Shown here in pieces: positions 34,358 through 45,300 of a DNA stretch of 64,000 nucleotides; within the stretch, counting starts at the first letter, position 1, and each line of letters starts with the position of its first letter. The stretch spans positions 186,001-250,000 of the forward strand of contig CACJQM010000002.1 of the NCBI GenBank assembly GCA_902595555.1, given 5' to 3'. The notes under the pieces were generated by a model. It was given only the letters and a program-made list of their open reading frames with translations, searched no databases and was not told the DNA's origin. Origin of the DNA: an uncultured Bacteroidota bacterium (GTDB lineage: Bacteria > Bacteroidota > Bacteroidia > Flavobacteriales > Flavobacteriaceae). A program made the translations under genes and the position numbers.

Positions 34358-35782
34358 TTAAAGTTTGGAGATTCTTAGTGTGTTTACCTGCCCTTTGTCT
34401 TTAATTGGCATTGAAGCCAAGTTTACAACTACATCGCCTTTTCTCACATATCTGTTTTTTATTGCAAGAGCATTAACATCTTCAACTGTTTTGTCAGTGC
34501 TTTGAAGCTTATTGTAGTAGATACATTTAACCCCCCAAAGTAAGTTTAATTGAGAAAGAATTCGCTTATTTGACGTAAAAACCAGCACTAAACAGTTAGG
34601 TCTCCATGACGAAATTTGCCATCCAGTGTATCCGCTGTGAGTTAAGGTGCAAACAGCTGAGGCTTTTATCTCATTTGCAATTAAAGCAGCATGACGGCAA
34701 ACGGTTTTAGTGATTAGCCTATTGGATTTTAACTTTGGCAACGTAAACTTATTTTTAACAGGTTGAGAGTCCTCAACACCAGCTATAATAGTGCCAACTT
34801 TTTTTACAACTTCACAAGGGTGTTTACCTATCGATGTTTCTCCTGAAAGCATGATGCAATCAGCACCATCCATAACTGAGTTGGCAACGTCGTTCACCTC
34901 TGCTCGGGATGGAGTTAGGTTGTCAATCATTGATTCCATCATTTGAGTTGCTATGATAATAGGTTTTCTTGCCTCATTAGCCTTTTTAACTAGAATCTTT
35001 TGATATAAAGGAACTTCTTCAGCGGGAATTTCTATTCCTAAATCACCCCTTGCCACCATTAATCCATTGGACACTTTAAGTATTTGATCCATTTTATTTA
35101 TTGCCTGAGGCTTTTCAATTTTTGATATAATAGGGATAAGCTCTTTTGATGATTTATCAAGAATTTCTCTAAGCTGTAGTACATCATTTTTTGACCTTAC
35201 AAAGGATAGCGCAACCCAATCAAGCCCAAGTTTTGCGGCAAATTTGGCGTCTTTTACATCCTTTGGGGTTAAAGCTGGCAAAGATATTTTAGTGCTAGGC
35301 AGGTTAACTCCTTTATTTGAGCTTAGTAACCCACCTTGAATAACAATAAGATTAACGCTTGTGTCTCTATCGGTTTTTTCAACTTGTAAAATAATTTTCC
35401 CATCATCAACAAGCACAGTTTCTCCTTTTTTTACATCTTTAGGGAATGAAGTATAATTAATTGTTACCCTATTAGAGTCCCCATTTTTAATCTTCTTTGT
35501 AGAAAAAAGGATGCTATCGCCCTTTTTTAAAAATGTTTCTGGGACAACATTTCCTAGTCTTATTTTTGGCCCTTGAAGATCCCCTAAAACAGAAACATGC
35601 TTGTTATGCTTTATTCTTAGCGCTTTTATATCACTTACAATTCTTTCAACATCTTTGTGGTCTGCATGTGAAAAATTGACCCTGAATACATCCACCCCCG
35701 ACACAATTAGCTTGCTAAGCATCGTTTTGGATGAACTAGCGGGGCCCAACGTAGCAATAATCTTGGTTTTATTGAGTTTCAT
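34358..35782 (-). CDS. pyk: Pyruvate kinase
   Basis: 474 aa. LNKTKIIATLGPASSS at the start, LGDLQGPKIRLG near 68, ISKIEKPQAI, LMVARGDLGIEIPAEEVP near 245 and TQMMESMIDNLTPSRAEVNDVANSVMDGADCIMLSGET near 285 are the family signatures. C-terminal domain is complete. Final ATP-generating step of glycolysis. Its ATG overlaps the stop of the IPExxxVDY gene (one base at 35782), suggesting coupling. Confidence 0.97.
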   Translation of the reverse strand: MKLNKTKIIATLGPASSSKTMLSKLIVSGVDVFRVNFSHADHKDVERIVSDIKALRIKHNKHVSVLGDLQGPKIRLGNVVPETFLKKGDSILFSTKKIKNGDSNRVTINYTSFPKDVKKGETVLVDDGKIILQVEKTDRDTSVNLIVIQGGLLSSNKGVNLPSTKISLPALTPKDVKDAKFAAKLGLDWVALSFVRSKNDVLQLREILDKSSKELIPIISKIEKPQAINKMDQILKVSNGLMVARGDLGIEIPAEEVPLYQKILVKKANEARKPIIIATQMMESMIDNLTPSRAEVNDVANSVMDGADCIMLSGETSIGKHPCEVVKKVGTIIAGVEDSQPVKNKFTLPKLKSNRLITKTVCRHAALIANEIKASAVCTLTHSGYTGWQISSWRPNCLVLVFTSNKRILSQLNLLWGVKCIYYNKLQSTDKTVEDVNALAIKNRYVRKGDVVVNLASMPIKDKGQVNTLRISKL

Positions 35783-36240
35783 TACTCAAAAATAAGGTTA
35801 TATTTTGATTTGTTGTTGTTAATTTTTGCTGAGTAACAAGAAACTATTAAGTCTATTTCGTTTAATTTTTTAATAAGGCTCTCAATTTTAAATCCCCCGC
35901 CCTCAATTTTAATTAAATATTCAGCTTTTTTAAGTTCTGGGATAAGATATTTTGAAACAGATAAATTATCAAATAAAGAAGGAGAGTCAACTTTTGTATC
36001 ATCATAAGATTTATTTGAAATTAAATAAAGTATCGTGTTATATGTTTCCGACACATGTTTATATAATTCAAAAATAGAATTGTTCCCTTCAAAAGTTATA
36101 TCAATAGGAAACTTTTCTAGATTTGTTTTTAGTTTAAGATTGATTTCAAAAGCAAGCTTATAAGCCTCAGCGTTAGAATGAATAGCTATTAGCGTATAGT
36201 CATTTTCTAAGTCAGACGAGTTTATTTTATGAATAGTCAT
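35782..36240 (-). CDS. IPExxxVDY-family protein
   Basis: 152 aa. Carries the family hallmark as YLIPELKKAEYLIKIEG (IPE...xEY, with AEY in place of VDY) near residue 98. The family is confined to Bacteroidota and usually sits next to pyk, as here; function unknown. No signal peptide or membrane segment. It is tightly packed between fabF (10 bases) and pyk (1-base overlap). Ribonuclease III, which commonly lies between fabF and this gene in relatives, is absent. Confidence 0.85.
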   Translation of the reverse strand: MTIHKINSSDLENDYTLIAIHSNAEAYKLAFEINLKLKTNLEKFPIDITFEGNNSIFELYKHVSETYNTILYLISNKSYDDTKVDSPSLFDNLSVSKYLIPELKKAEYLIKIEGGGFKIESLIKKLNEIDLIVSCYSAKINNNKSKYNLIFE

Positions 36241-36250
36241 TAGCCTTTGG

Positions 36251-37504
36251 CTAATCTACAAATTCTTTTAAGAGAACACAGGCATTATGCCCCCCGAAAC
36301 CAAAAGTGTTGCTCATGGCAACCGTAACCTCTCTTTTTTGAGAACTATTGAAAGTGAAATTTAGTTGATTATCAATTTCTGGATCATCATTAAAGTGATT
36401 TATGGTAGGAGGCACTATGTTGTTGTTAATTGCAAGAATACATGAAATTGCTTCAACCGCACCAGCCGCCCCCAAAAGATGTCCAGTCATTGATTTGGTG
36501 GAGTTAATATTAAGATTATAAGCATGATCCTTAAAAACAGCCTTAACTGCTTTTGCTTCTGCTTTGTCACCTAAAGGAGTTGATGTGCCATGCATGTTAA
36601 TCAAATCAACATCTTTATAGCTTAATCCAGAATCAGCAATACAATTATTCATAACATTTATTGCGCCCTCGCCCTCTGGGTGAGGAGCCGTCATATGATA
36701 TGCATCAGCTGATAGGCCAGCACCAGAAACCTCAGCATATATTTTAGCGCCTCTTGACTTGGCATGCTCAAGCTCTTCAAGAATTATACACCCACCTCCT
36801 TCACCAAGAACAAAACCATCTCTGTCTAGATCAAACGGTCTTGATGCTGTTTTTGGATCATCATTTCTTTTTGATAGAGCCTGCACTGCATTAAACCCAC
36901 CTATTCCTGATTTTATAATTCCCGCTTCAGAGCCACCAGAAACTATTATATCTGAATAACCTAGTCTTATATAGTTTAAAGCATCAATAAGAGCATTCGC
37001 TGATGATGCACACGCAGAAACAGTAGCAAAATTAGGCCCCTTGAATCCGTGTCTGATTGAAATAACACCGGGGGCGATATCAGGAATCATTTTAGGGATA
37101 AAAAAAGGATTATACCTTGGAGTACCATCACCCTCTGCATAATTTGTTGCCTCTATTTGAAAAGTTTCTAAACCACCAATACCTGAACCCCAGATAACTC
37201 CAACACGATTTTTATCAATTGAGCTATTTTCAAGGCCAGCATCTTTTATAGCTTCATCTGAACAAACTATAGCATATTGAGCGAATTTATCCAGTTTTCG
37301 AGCTTCTTTTCTGTCAAAATGATTAAGCGGATCATAGTCTTTTAATTCACAAGCAAATTGAGTTTTAAACTTTGATGTGTCAAAATATGTAATATGGCCT
37401 GCACCGCTTGTTCCAGAAACTAACCCATCCCAATAAGACTCAATGTCATTACCAATTGGCGTTAATGCACCTAATCCGGTAACAACTACTCGTCTTAATG
37501 CCAT
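36251..37504 (-). CDS. fabF: 3-oxoacyl-ACP synthase II
   Basis: 417 aa condensing enzyme of fatty-acid elongation. Active-site Cys in TVSACASSANALIDAL near residue 163, His in NMHGTSTPLGD near 304, and NSTKSMTGHLLGAAGAVEA with Lys and second His near 335-341. Begins RRVVVTGLGALTPIGNDI. Five bases downstream of acpP; an operon pair with its carrier protein. Confidence 0.97.
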   Translation of the reverse strand: MALRRVVVTGLGALTPIGNDIESYWDGLVSGTSGAGHITYFDTSKFKTQFACELKDYDPLNHFDRKEARKLDKFAQYAIVCSDEAIKDAGLENSSIDKNRVGVIWGSGIGGLETFQIEATNYAEGDGTPRYNPFFIPKMIPDIAPGVISIRHGFKGPNFATVSACASSANALIDALNYIRLGYSDIIVSGGSEAGIIKSGIGGFNAVQALSKRNDDPKTASRPFDLDRDGFVLGEGGGCIILEELEHAKSRGAKIYAEVSGAGLSADAYHMTAPHPEGEGAINVMNNCIADSGLSYKDVDLINMHGTSTPLGDKAEAKAVKAVFKDHAYNLNINSTKSMTGHLLGAAGAVEAISCILAINNNIVPPTINHFNDDPEIDNQLNFTFNSSQKREVTVAMSNTFGFGGHNACVLLKEFVD

Positions 37505-37509
37505 AAAAA

Positions 37510-37743
37510 TTATTTAGTGCTTTCTATATATTTGATTGCTTGACCAACCGTCTCTATTTTTTCAGCTTGGTCATCTGGTATTTGAATATCGAATTCTCTT
37601 TCAAATTCCATAATTAACTCAACTGTGTCTAGAGAGTCAGCTCCTAAATCATTAGTAAAGCTAGCCGTTGCGACAACTTCATTTTCGTCAACACCTAACT
37701 TGTCAACAATTATTGCAGTAACTCTTGAAGAAATATCTGACAT
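37510..37743 (-). CDS. acpP: Acyl carrier protein
   Basis: 77 aa from ATG 37743 ([23 protein letters not shown]). The track ORF extends 15 residues too far upstream across the promoter. The phosphopantetheine site is [16 protein letters not shown] (Ser of DSL). It carries acyl intermediates for fatty-acid synthesis. Head of acpP-fabF-IPExxxVDY-pyk-rbfA-permease and divergent from purN. Confidence 0.97.
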   Translation of the reverse strand: MSDISSRVTAIIVDKLGVDENEVVATASFTNDLGADSLDTVELIMEFEREFDIQIPDDQAEKIETVGQAIKYIESTK

Positions 37744-37767
37744 AATAATTTGATTTATTGTTGTGGA

Positions 37768-37775
37768 CAAAAATA
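37768..37775 (-). promoter_or_regulatory. Candidate acpP -7 element TATTTTTG
   Basis: Minus-strand TATTTTTG fits TAnnTTTG, 24 bases before the corrected acpP ATG, with GTTT 17 bases upstream as a weak -33. It lies inside the track's extended ORF, so it supports the shorter start. Confidence 0.5.
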
Positions 37776-37853
37776 AAAAACTTATCATTATAAACTTATA
37801 ATTTTAACTTAAATTTAATTTACAGATATAGAATTAAAAAAACAGCTACAAAA

Positions 37854-38420
37854 TTGTCTTTAAAAAAGATTGTCATATTTGCCTCAGGTAGCGGATCCAG
37901 CGTAGAAAATATAATACTTTCATTTAGTAAAACCCCAGAGATTCAGGTGAGTAAAGTTTATTGTAACAACCCAGACGCATTTGTTTTACAGCGGATAAAA
38001 AAACATAATGTGGACAGTTTGGTATTCAATTTAAATGAGCTTAATAATGATATAGTTTTAAAAGATTTAAATAATGTTTCACCAGACTTAATTGTCTTAG
38101 CAGGTTTTTTAAAAAAAATACCTCAAAATATTATCAATTCATTTAAAAATAAAATTATAAACATACACCCTTCTCTTTTGCCAAAATATGGGGGTAAAGG
38201 AATGTTTGGACTGAATGTTCACAAAAGCGTAATCAAAAATAATGAGAGAGAGACCGGATTAACAATACACCACGTAAATACTGAATATGATAAAGGAAGT
38301 ATAATTTTTCAAAAAATAATTAAAGTTGGCACTGATGACGCTAATGCTCTAGCTAAAAAAGTTTTAATTGAAGAACATAAACATTATCCTGAAATAATTA
38401 AAAAAGTTCTTTATGACTAA
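37854..38420 (+). CDS. purN: Phosphoribosylglycinamide formyltransferase
   Basis: 188 aa. Starts at TTG 37854 (no in-frame ATG before the conserved KKIVIFASGSGSSVENIILSF). Active-site elements: KIINIHPSLLPKYGGKGMFGLNVH (Asn and His) and ETGLTIHHVNTEYDKG (Asp). Transfers formyl from 10-formyl-THF in purine synthesis. Overlaps rnhA by 8 bases; purF lies in the same run. Divergent from acpP. Confidence 0.94.
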   Translation: MSLKKIVIFASGSGSSVENIILSFSKTPEIQVSKVYCNNPDAFVLQRIKKHNVDSLVFNLNELNNDIVLKDLNNVSPDLIVLAGFLKKIPQNIINSFKNKIINIHPSLLPKYGGKGMFGLNVHKSVIKNNERETGLTIHHVNTEYDKGSIIFQKIIKVGTDDANALAKKVLIEEHKHYPEIIKKVLYD

Positions 38421-38880
38421 TCCAGAGGTAATTATATATACTGATGGTTCATCAAGAGGAAATCCCGGACCAGGTGGGTATGGAATAGTTATGCAAAAAC
38501 ACGGCACAAATTACATTAAAGAGTTTTCTGAGGGTTACAGAAAAACCACTAACAACCGTATGGAGTTGCTTGCAGTAATCGTTGCATTAGAAAAACTAAA
38601 AAAGTTAAACCAGAAAGTTCACATTTATACGGATTCTAAATATGTAAGCGAATCAGTAGAAAAAAAATGGGTTAATAATTGGGAAAAAAAAGGATTTAAA
38701 AACAAAAAAAACCCTGATCTTTGGGTTCGTTTTTTAAAAATATTTAGGAAACATGAGGTTCGTTTTTTTTGGATCAAGGGACACAATAATAATCCAACAA
38801 ACGAAAGGTGTGACGAGCTTGCTTATAATGCAAGTTTAAAACAGAAGCTTTTAATTGATGTTGAATATGAATCACAATAA
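38413..38880 (+). CDS. rnhA: Ribonuclease HI
   Basis: 155 aa. Catalytic set: IYTDGSSRGNPGPGGYG (first Asp), NNRMELLAVIVALEKL (Glu), IYTDSKYVSESV (second Asp) and WIKGHNNNPTNERCDELA (His and last Asp). Degrades the RNA of RNA-DNA hybrids. The start overlaps the end of purN by 8 bases and its own end overlaps the pfkB-type kinase by 14, a tight translationally coupled run. Confidence 0.96.
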   Translation: MTNPEVIIYTDGSSRGNPGPGGYGIVMQKHGTNYIKEFSEGYRKTTNNRMELLAVIVALEKLKKLNQKVHIYTDSKYVSESVEKKWVNNWEKKGFKNKKNPDLWVRFLKIFRKHEVRFFWIKGHNNNPTNERCDELAYNASLKQKLLIDVEYESQ

Positions 38881-39787
38881 CAAACATGTTTTAATTACAG
38901 GAACGGTTGCCTTCGATGATATAGAAACCCCTAATGGTTCATCTGGAAAGATAATTGGTGGAGCTGGAACATATATTGCTTTGGCTGCTAGTATTTTTAG
39001 CAAAAGAATTAGTCTAATTTCAGTGATAGGAGATGATTTTTTAGAAGAGGATATTGAAATGCTTCAATCAAAAAGCATTAATACAGATATGATTGAAAGA
39101 ATCCCAGGCGAAAAATCTTTTTATTGGAAAGGAAGATACCATTCCAATTTCAAAAATAGAGACACCTTAATTACGGAACTTAATGCATTGGAAAAATTTA
39201 ATCCTATTGTAAATGACTCTAGTAGAAATGCAGAAATTGTAGTGTTAGGCAATCTTCACCCTTCAGTTCAGTTAAGTGTTTTGGACCAAATTGATGAGAC
39301 TAAAAGTTTTGTTATACTCGACACTATGAATTTTTGGATGGACACAGCAATAGATGAATTAAAAAAAGCAATATCTAAAACGGATTTAATCGTCATTAAT
39401 GATGAAGAAGCCGAACAATTAACTAATGAAAAAAATTTAGATGCTGCAGCAAATAAGATATTTGAAATGGGCCCCAAAACAGTTATAATTAAAAAAGGAG
39501 ACCAAGGATCAGAAATTTTTAATAGTAAGGAAAGTTTTTATGTTCCAGCATATCCAGTGAAGTCTGTTGTAGACCCAACTGGAGCAGGAGATTGTTTTGC
39601 AGGAGGTCTTGCGGGGTATTTGTCAACTCAAGAACAAATTGATTTTGATTCGTTAAAAAAATCAATGGTTTTTGGTACTGTAGCAGCATCATATTGCGTT
39701 GAGAATTTCGGAGTAAAAGGAGTACAGGGTATAAACTTTAATCAAATTGAAAAAAGACTAGAAATATTCAAACCCTATTTACTTTAA
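38867..39787 (+). CDS. PfkB-family carbohydrate/nucleoside kinase
   Basis: 306 aa from ATG 38867; the track begins at a TTG 12 bases upstream. Signature 1 region GGAGTYIALAASIFS, and the ATP/anion-hole signature VDPTGAGDCFAGGLAGYL near residue 240 with the catalytic Asp. The usual flavobacterial position is between rnhA and a purF-like gene, hinting at a nucleoside or ribose-derived substrate, but this is inference. Cytoplasmic. Confidence 0.88.
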   Translation: MNHNNKHVLITGTVAFDDIETPNGSSGKIIGGAGTYIALAASIFSKRISLISVIGDDFLEEDIEMLQSKSINTDMIERIPGEKSFYWKGRYHSNFKNRDTLITELNALEKFNPIVNDSSRNAEIVVLGNLHPSVQLSVLDQIDETKSFVILDTMNFWMDTAIDELKKAISKTDLIVINDEEAEQLTNEKNLDAAANKIFEMGPKTVIIKKGDQGSEIFNSKESFYVPAYPVKSVVDPTGAGDCFAGGLAGYLSTQEQIDFDSLKKSMVFGTVAASYCVENFGVKGVQGINFNQIEKRLEIFKPYLL

Positions 39788-39803
39788 TTAAACAAGATTA
39801 TCA

Positions 39804-39811
39804 TATTTTTG
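39804..39811 (+). promoter_or_regulatory. Candidate purF -7 element TATTTTTG
   Basis: TATTTTTG ends 15 bases before the purF ATG and is preceded at 17-bp spacing by TTTA (39783-39786), close to the -33 TTTG. It would allow purF expression independent of the upstream genes. Confidence 0.5.
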
Positions 39812-39826
39812 TGACAACTAAATACA

Positions 39827-41719
39827 ATGAGTGATCAAATAAACCACGAATGTGGCTTAGCTCTTATTAGATTATTAAAACCTCTTGATTTTTATAAAAA
39901 AAAATACGGGTCGTCTACTTACGGCCTGAACAAACTTTATCTAATGCTTGAAAAACAGCATAATCGTGGTCAAGATGGGGCAGGTTTTGCAAGTGTAAAA
40001 TTGGATGTTAAGCCTGGTAACCGATTTATGCATAGAGAGAGGTCAGCCAGCCAAAATCCAATTCAAGAGATTTTTAAAAATTCTAACACTAGAATCACAG
40101 CCCACAAGGATAAAAATCCAAAATGGACAATGGATTCTCTCAAAAAAAATACAGCACATGTTTCTGAGTTGTTTTTGGGCCATGTTAGATATGGTACATT
40201 TGGTCAAAACAGCGTTGAAGCAGTACACCCATTTTTAAGACAAAACAATTGGATGCACAGGAATTTAATCGTTGCAGGTAACTTTAACATGACCAACAAT
40301 AAAGAGCTTTTTAATGATCTGGTCAATTTAGGACAACACCCCAAGGAAATGTCGGACACGGTTACTGTAATGGAAAGGATTGGACATTTTTTAGATGATG
40401 CTGTTGCAAAAATTTATAGAAAAGTTAAAAAAGAAGGAGTCTCAAAAATTGAAGCTTCATCAATAATAGGCGAGCAATTAGATCTAATCAAAATTCTAAA
40501 AAAAGCATCTAAAGACTGGGACGGTGGCTTTGTAATTGGAGGATTAGTTGGGCATGGCGACGCATTTGTAATCAGAGATCCCGCTGGAATTAGACCTGCA
40601 TATTATTATAAAGATGATGAGGTCCTTGTTGTTGCATCGGAAAGACCAGTGATAAAAACTGTTTTTAATACACCAGAAGACTCTATTAAAGTTCTGGGAC
40701 CTGGAAATGGACTGGTTATAAAGAAGTCTGGAAAATTAATAGTTAAAAATATAATTAAGCCTGTAGAAAAAAAATCATGTTCATTTGAAAGAATATATTT
40801 CTCAAGAGGGAGCGATATCAAAATTTATAACGAAAGAAAGAAACTTGGCAGATTGGTTTTCCCTCAAATATTAAATGCGGTTAATAATGATTTAAAAAAC
40901 ACAGTTTTCTCATACATACCCAACACAGCCGAGGTTTCTTTTTTTGGCTTAGTTCATGAAGCGCAGGATTATATGAATGAAATAGCCGAGAAAAAAATAA
41001 TTGATGAGGGAAAAAATATTTCCAGAGAAAAACTAAAAAAGCTTTTATCATACAGACCTAGAATAGAAAAAGTAGCAATTAAAGATGCTAAACTTAGGAC
41101 TTTTATAACAGACGATTCAAGTAGAGATGAATTAGTTAAACACGTTTATGATGTTACGTATGGATCAATTAAAAAAACAGATAACCTTGTAATAATAGAT
41201 GATAGCATAGTAAGAGGAACAACCCTCCAAAAAAGTATTATTAAAATGCTTGACAGATTGTCTCCAAAAAACATAATAATAGTTTCTAGCGCTCCTCAAA
41301 TCAGATACCCTGATTGTTACGGTATAGATATGGCCAGGATGGGTGATTTGATTGCCTTTAGAGCAGCAATACAGCTTATCAAGGATTCAAAACAAGAGTC
41401 TATTATTGAAAAAGTATATAAAAAATGCTTGGTAGAAAATAAAAAAGAAGTCGAGAAGATTAAAAATGTTGTAAAAGAAATTTATGACCCGTTTAACGAC
41501 GAACAAATTAGCTTACAAATATCAAGCATGTTAAAAGAAAAAGACATTAAAGCTGGAGTTCAAGTAATTTATCAATCAATTGATAATCTTCACATCGCCT
41601 GTCCGGATGACCTTGGAGATTGGTATTTTTCTGGCAACTATCCAACACCAGGGGGAAATAAAGTTGTAAACCAAGCTTTTATTAACTACTTTGAAGGATC
41701 TAATAAAAGAGCATACTAG
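39827..41719 (+). CDS. purF: Amidophosphoribosyltransferase, long Bacteroidota form
   Basis: 630 aa, longer than the approximately 500 aa of standard PurF. N-terminal glutaminase: HECGLALIR with Cys9 as the presumed nucleophile after processing, [18 protein letters not shown]-binding motif [18 protein letters not shown] near residue 458. An insert of charged helices lies between the halves. It forms phosphoribosylamine from PRPP and glutamine, first step of purine synthesis. Follows purN-rnhA-pfkB; the last 4 bases overlap the convergent sodB. Confidence 0.9.
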   Translation: MSDQINHECGLALIRLLKPLDFYKKKYGSSTYGLNKLYLMLEKQHNRGQDGAGFASVKLDVKPGNRFMHRERSASQNPIQEIFKNSNTRITAHKDKNPKWTMDSLKKNTAHVSELFLGHVRYGTFGQNSVEAVHPFLRQNNWMHRNLIVAGNFNMTNNKELFNDLVNLGQHPKEMSDTVTVMERIGHFLDDAVAKIYRKVKKEGVSKIEASSIIGEQLDLIKILKKASKDWDGGFVIGGLVGHGDAFVIRDPAGIRPAYYYKDDEVLVVASERPVIKTVFNTPEDSIKVLGPGNGLVIKKSGKLIVKNIIKPVEKKSCSFERIYFSRGSDIKIYNERKKLGRLVFPQILNAVNNDLKNTVFSYIPNTAEVSFFGLVHEAQDYMNEIAEKKIIDEGKNISREKLKKLLSYRPRIEKVAIKDAKLRTFITDDSSRDELVKHVYDVTYGSIKKTDNLVIIDDSIVRGTTLQKSIIKMLDRLSPKNIIIVSSAPQIRYPDCYGIDMARMGDLIAFRAAIQLIKDSKQESIIEKVYKKCLVENKKEVEKIKNVVKEIYDPFNDEQISLQISSMLKEKDIKAGVQVIYQSIDNLHIACPDDLGDWYFSGNYPTPGGNKVVNQAFINYFEGSNKRAY

Positions 41720-42327
41720 TCAATAGCAGACTGGTACTTATTAGAAACTGCATCCCAATTTATTACATTAAAAAAAGCATTAACATAATCTGGCCTTCTG
41801 TTTTGATAGTTTAAATAATACGCATGTTCCCAAACATCAAGACCTAAAATAGGGGTTCCCCCGCAACCTATACCAGGCATAAGCGGATTATCCTGATTTG
41901 CAGATGAACAAACTTCTAAATCTCCATTCGAATGCGCACAAAGCCATGCCCAACCAGAACCAAATCTCGTTCCAGCTGCTGATGAGAATTTGGATTTAAA
42001 TTCATCAAAAGAACCAAAGCTTTTTTCAATTGCACCAGCCAGATTTCCTGAGGGAGATCCACCTCCATTGGGCGACATAATTTCCCAAAAAAGACAATGA
42101 TTATAATACCCTCCACCATTATTTCTAACGGCAGAATTATTCATATCCAGGTTTTTTAAGATATCATCAATAGACTTATTTGATAGTTCTGTGCCCTCGA
42201 TCGCAGCATTTAGTTTGTTAGTATATCCAGCATGATGCTTGCCATGGTGAATTTGCATTGTTCTGGAATCAATATGCGGCTCAAGCGCATCATGATTATA
42301 GCTTAGGTCAGGTAATTGGAAACTCAT
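41716..42327 (-). CDS. sodB: Superoxide dismutase, Fe/Mn type
   Basis: 203 aa without signal peptide. Ligand regions: [17 protein letters not shown] (first His), [16 protein letters not shown] (second His), and [32 protein letters not shown] (Asp and His). Detoxifies superoxide in the cytoplasm. Metal preference cannot be settled by eye. Divergent from the AddA-like helicase. Confidence 0.96.
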   Translation of the reverse strand: MSFQLPDLSYNHDALEPHIDSRTMQIHHGKHHAGYTNKLNAAIEGTELSNKSIDDILKNLDMNNSAVRNNGGGYYNHCLFWEIMSPNGGGSPSGNLAGAIEKSFGSFDEFKSKFSSAAGTRFGSGWAWLCAHSNGDLEVCSSANQDNPLMPGIGCGGTPILGLDVWEHAYYLNYQNRRPDYVNAFFNVINWDAVSNKYQSAID

Positions 42328-42384
42328 AGTAATTGTTATAAATTAATAGCTCTAAATTAAGTAATTCAGCAAAAACTAAAAAAA

Positions 42385-45300
42385 TTGACCGATAAATTTG
42401 AAATTATTGATGCTAGCGCAGGATCTGGTAAAACATTTTCACTTGCAAGCAATGTGATTATCAAGATATTAAGCGGTGATGAGGATTCATATAAAAAAGT
42501 ACTGGCATTAACGTTTACCAACAATTCTGCCAATGAAATGAAAAAGAGAATTTTAGATGAGCTGAAGCAAATATCGATTGAACCAAGGAAATCTCTAGTT
42601 TTTCAAACTTCAGGTTTGAGTAAACTTTTTAGCTTAATTTCAATTAAAAGAAAAGCCAAAAGGATTTTAAATAAAATTTTACATAATTTTTCATTCTTTC
42701 AGGTAAGCACCATTGATAAATTTAATCACAGACTTATTCGATCATTTTCTGGGGACTTAGCCCTCTCATATGATTTTGATTTAGTCATTGAAAGAGATGA
42801 ATTCTCAGATCAATTAATAGACAAATTCTTTAATGATCTAGAAAAAGAGTCTTTTTTATCAGATTTAATTATAAAATATGCTAATGATAAACACCATAAC
42901 AACAAATCTTGGGATGTAGGCTTTGATTTAAAAAAATTACTTGATATAATTTGGGATGAGAATAATTACAACTTTGTGTCAAAGAAAAAAATGGATAAAG
43001 AATCATTTAATGACATGAAAAAAGTATTGCAATCAACGCTAAGTAAAAATTTAAAAACAATACAAAAAATCTCGCTAAATATCGAGGATAAAATATCAAG
43101 CATTGACCAATCTTCATTCTCATTTAATGCCCTTCCTAAACTATTAAAACAAATTCAATCATTTGATTTAAAAAATGTCAACACTGATCAGGTTTTAAAA
43201 AGATTGGACAACAATACGCTCATAAAAAAAGCCAAATCGAATTCAGAAACAGCTCAGCTAATATCTGAAATTACACCCGATATAATTGAAATAAACTCAA
43301 TGATTCAAATGCAAAAAACATACTCTAATCTTTATCAAAATTTAACCTTGAATTATTTGATTTATAATATTGTGAATTATTCAAGAAAATTTCAAGATGA
43401 GAATAATTTATTGTTGATCTCAGATTTTAACTCACTCATAACAGAAAACATTTCAGATCAACCAGCACCGTTTATTTATGAGAAAATAGGAACTAAGTAT
43501 AACAATTATTTTGTCGATGAGTTTCAAGACACGTCTGAATTGCAATGGAAAAATTTAATTCCGTTGACCTCTCACGCCTTAACAAACGAAGAAATAAATG
43601 ATGATGGAGGCAACCTTTTTTTAGTTGGAGACCCAAAACAGTCAATATACAGGTGGAGGGGTGCTAAACCTGAAACTTTCACAAACTTAAAAACTGTCAA
43701 CCCTTTTTACATAAAACCTAAAACAAACAAACTTGGAACTAACTATAGAAGTTTCAGCAACATTGTTGATTTTAACAATCAGTTTTTTACATATAATTCG
43801 AAATTGTTAAATATCGAAGAAATTGATAGTATTTATGGAAAGCTTGATCAAAACTTTTTAAAAAAGAAAACAGGGGGGCACATTTCCATTAATTTTATCA
43901 ACCCAGAAAACAAAGATTACAATGAAAGATCTGCAGAAAAGGTATTAGAAATTATTAAGCAGAAGGAAAAACAAGGCTTTAATTTGAGTGATATAGCCAT
44001 TTTATGTAGAACGAATAAAGAATGTAATTTAATATCTGCCTCATTGATCGATAACAATATCAAAGTTAACTCTGAGGAGTTGTTGGCCTTGTCTGAGTCA
44101 AAAGAAGTTCTTTTTTTAATTGATGTTATAAGGCTAATTCTAAATAAGAATGATTTAAATGCAAAGAAAAATATACTAAAGTTTATTAGTGTAAAACAGG
44201 GAAAAAACAACAAATATGAGTTTATTAAAAAAGAAATGCAACTCCCTGTCTCAAAGATCTTTGAGAAACTATTAAATATTAATTATCAAAGACTATCTAG
44301 TTTAGACCTTTACTCAGCTTGTGAAAAAACAATATCATCTGTAAGTTTTTTAGAGGATGCTAAAATGCAAGTCTCTTTTTTATTGGATGAAATCTATAAT
44401 TTCTCTTTTAGTAAAAATTCATTCTTACAATCATTTGTAGACTATTGGGATATAAAAAAAGAGAAATTAAAAGTCAACTTAATAGAGGAAACTAATGCTG
44501 TAAAGGTTTTAACTATCCACAAATCAAAAGGACTGGAATTTCCAATTGTTATTTTACCCTATTTTGATTTTAAGTTAAAAAAACCAGATGAAAATATTTG
44601 GGTCAATTTCTCAGAAAAAGAAATAAACGGGAACTTCCTAGTTAAATACAATGAAAGTTTGAGGTTTTTCAGCGATAGTATGAATCAAAGAATGAAACTA
44701 TATGATCATCAAATGAAACTAGATAATTTAAACGTTATGTACGTTTCATTAACTCGAAGCATCCTAGAAAACCACATAATATGTGAGGAAAAAGAATTAA
44801 ACGAAGATAGCTCAGGCGGATTATTAAAATCATACGTTACTAAAAGTTTTTCTCAAGAAAAAACATTTTACAAAATTGGAAAATCTGTATATAAACCAGA
44901 GATATCATCTAAGAAATTAAAAAAACTCAAATTAATAGACCTAAAAAGTGATAAAAATCATAATAGTTTAAACAAATACTATAATTCGGATAAAAGGTTA
45001 AGCTCAAATTTTGGCAACATATTTCACAATATAATGTCAGAAATAGAGTACAAACACCATTCAGATTATGTAATAAACGATTATTTCAACAGAGGAATAA
45101 TTAACAAAAAAGAAAAAAACCAAATAAAAAATAGCGTGGATTTAATTACTAACCACGTCTGTTTACAAAGGTTTTTTTCAAAGAAAAACATTGTATATAA
45201 TGAAAGAGAAGTTTTTATTCCCCCGGACAAGGTAATTGTTCCGGATAAAGCTGTTTTTACATCAAAAAAAGACATTTTTATTTTAGATTATAAAACAGGG

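Noticed and set aside
37744-37788. 15-residue extension of the acyl carrier protein
   Set aside because: It includes the TATTTTTG promoter element and is not part of the conserved family N-terminus.
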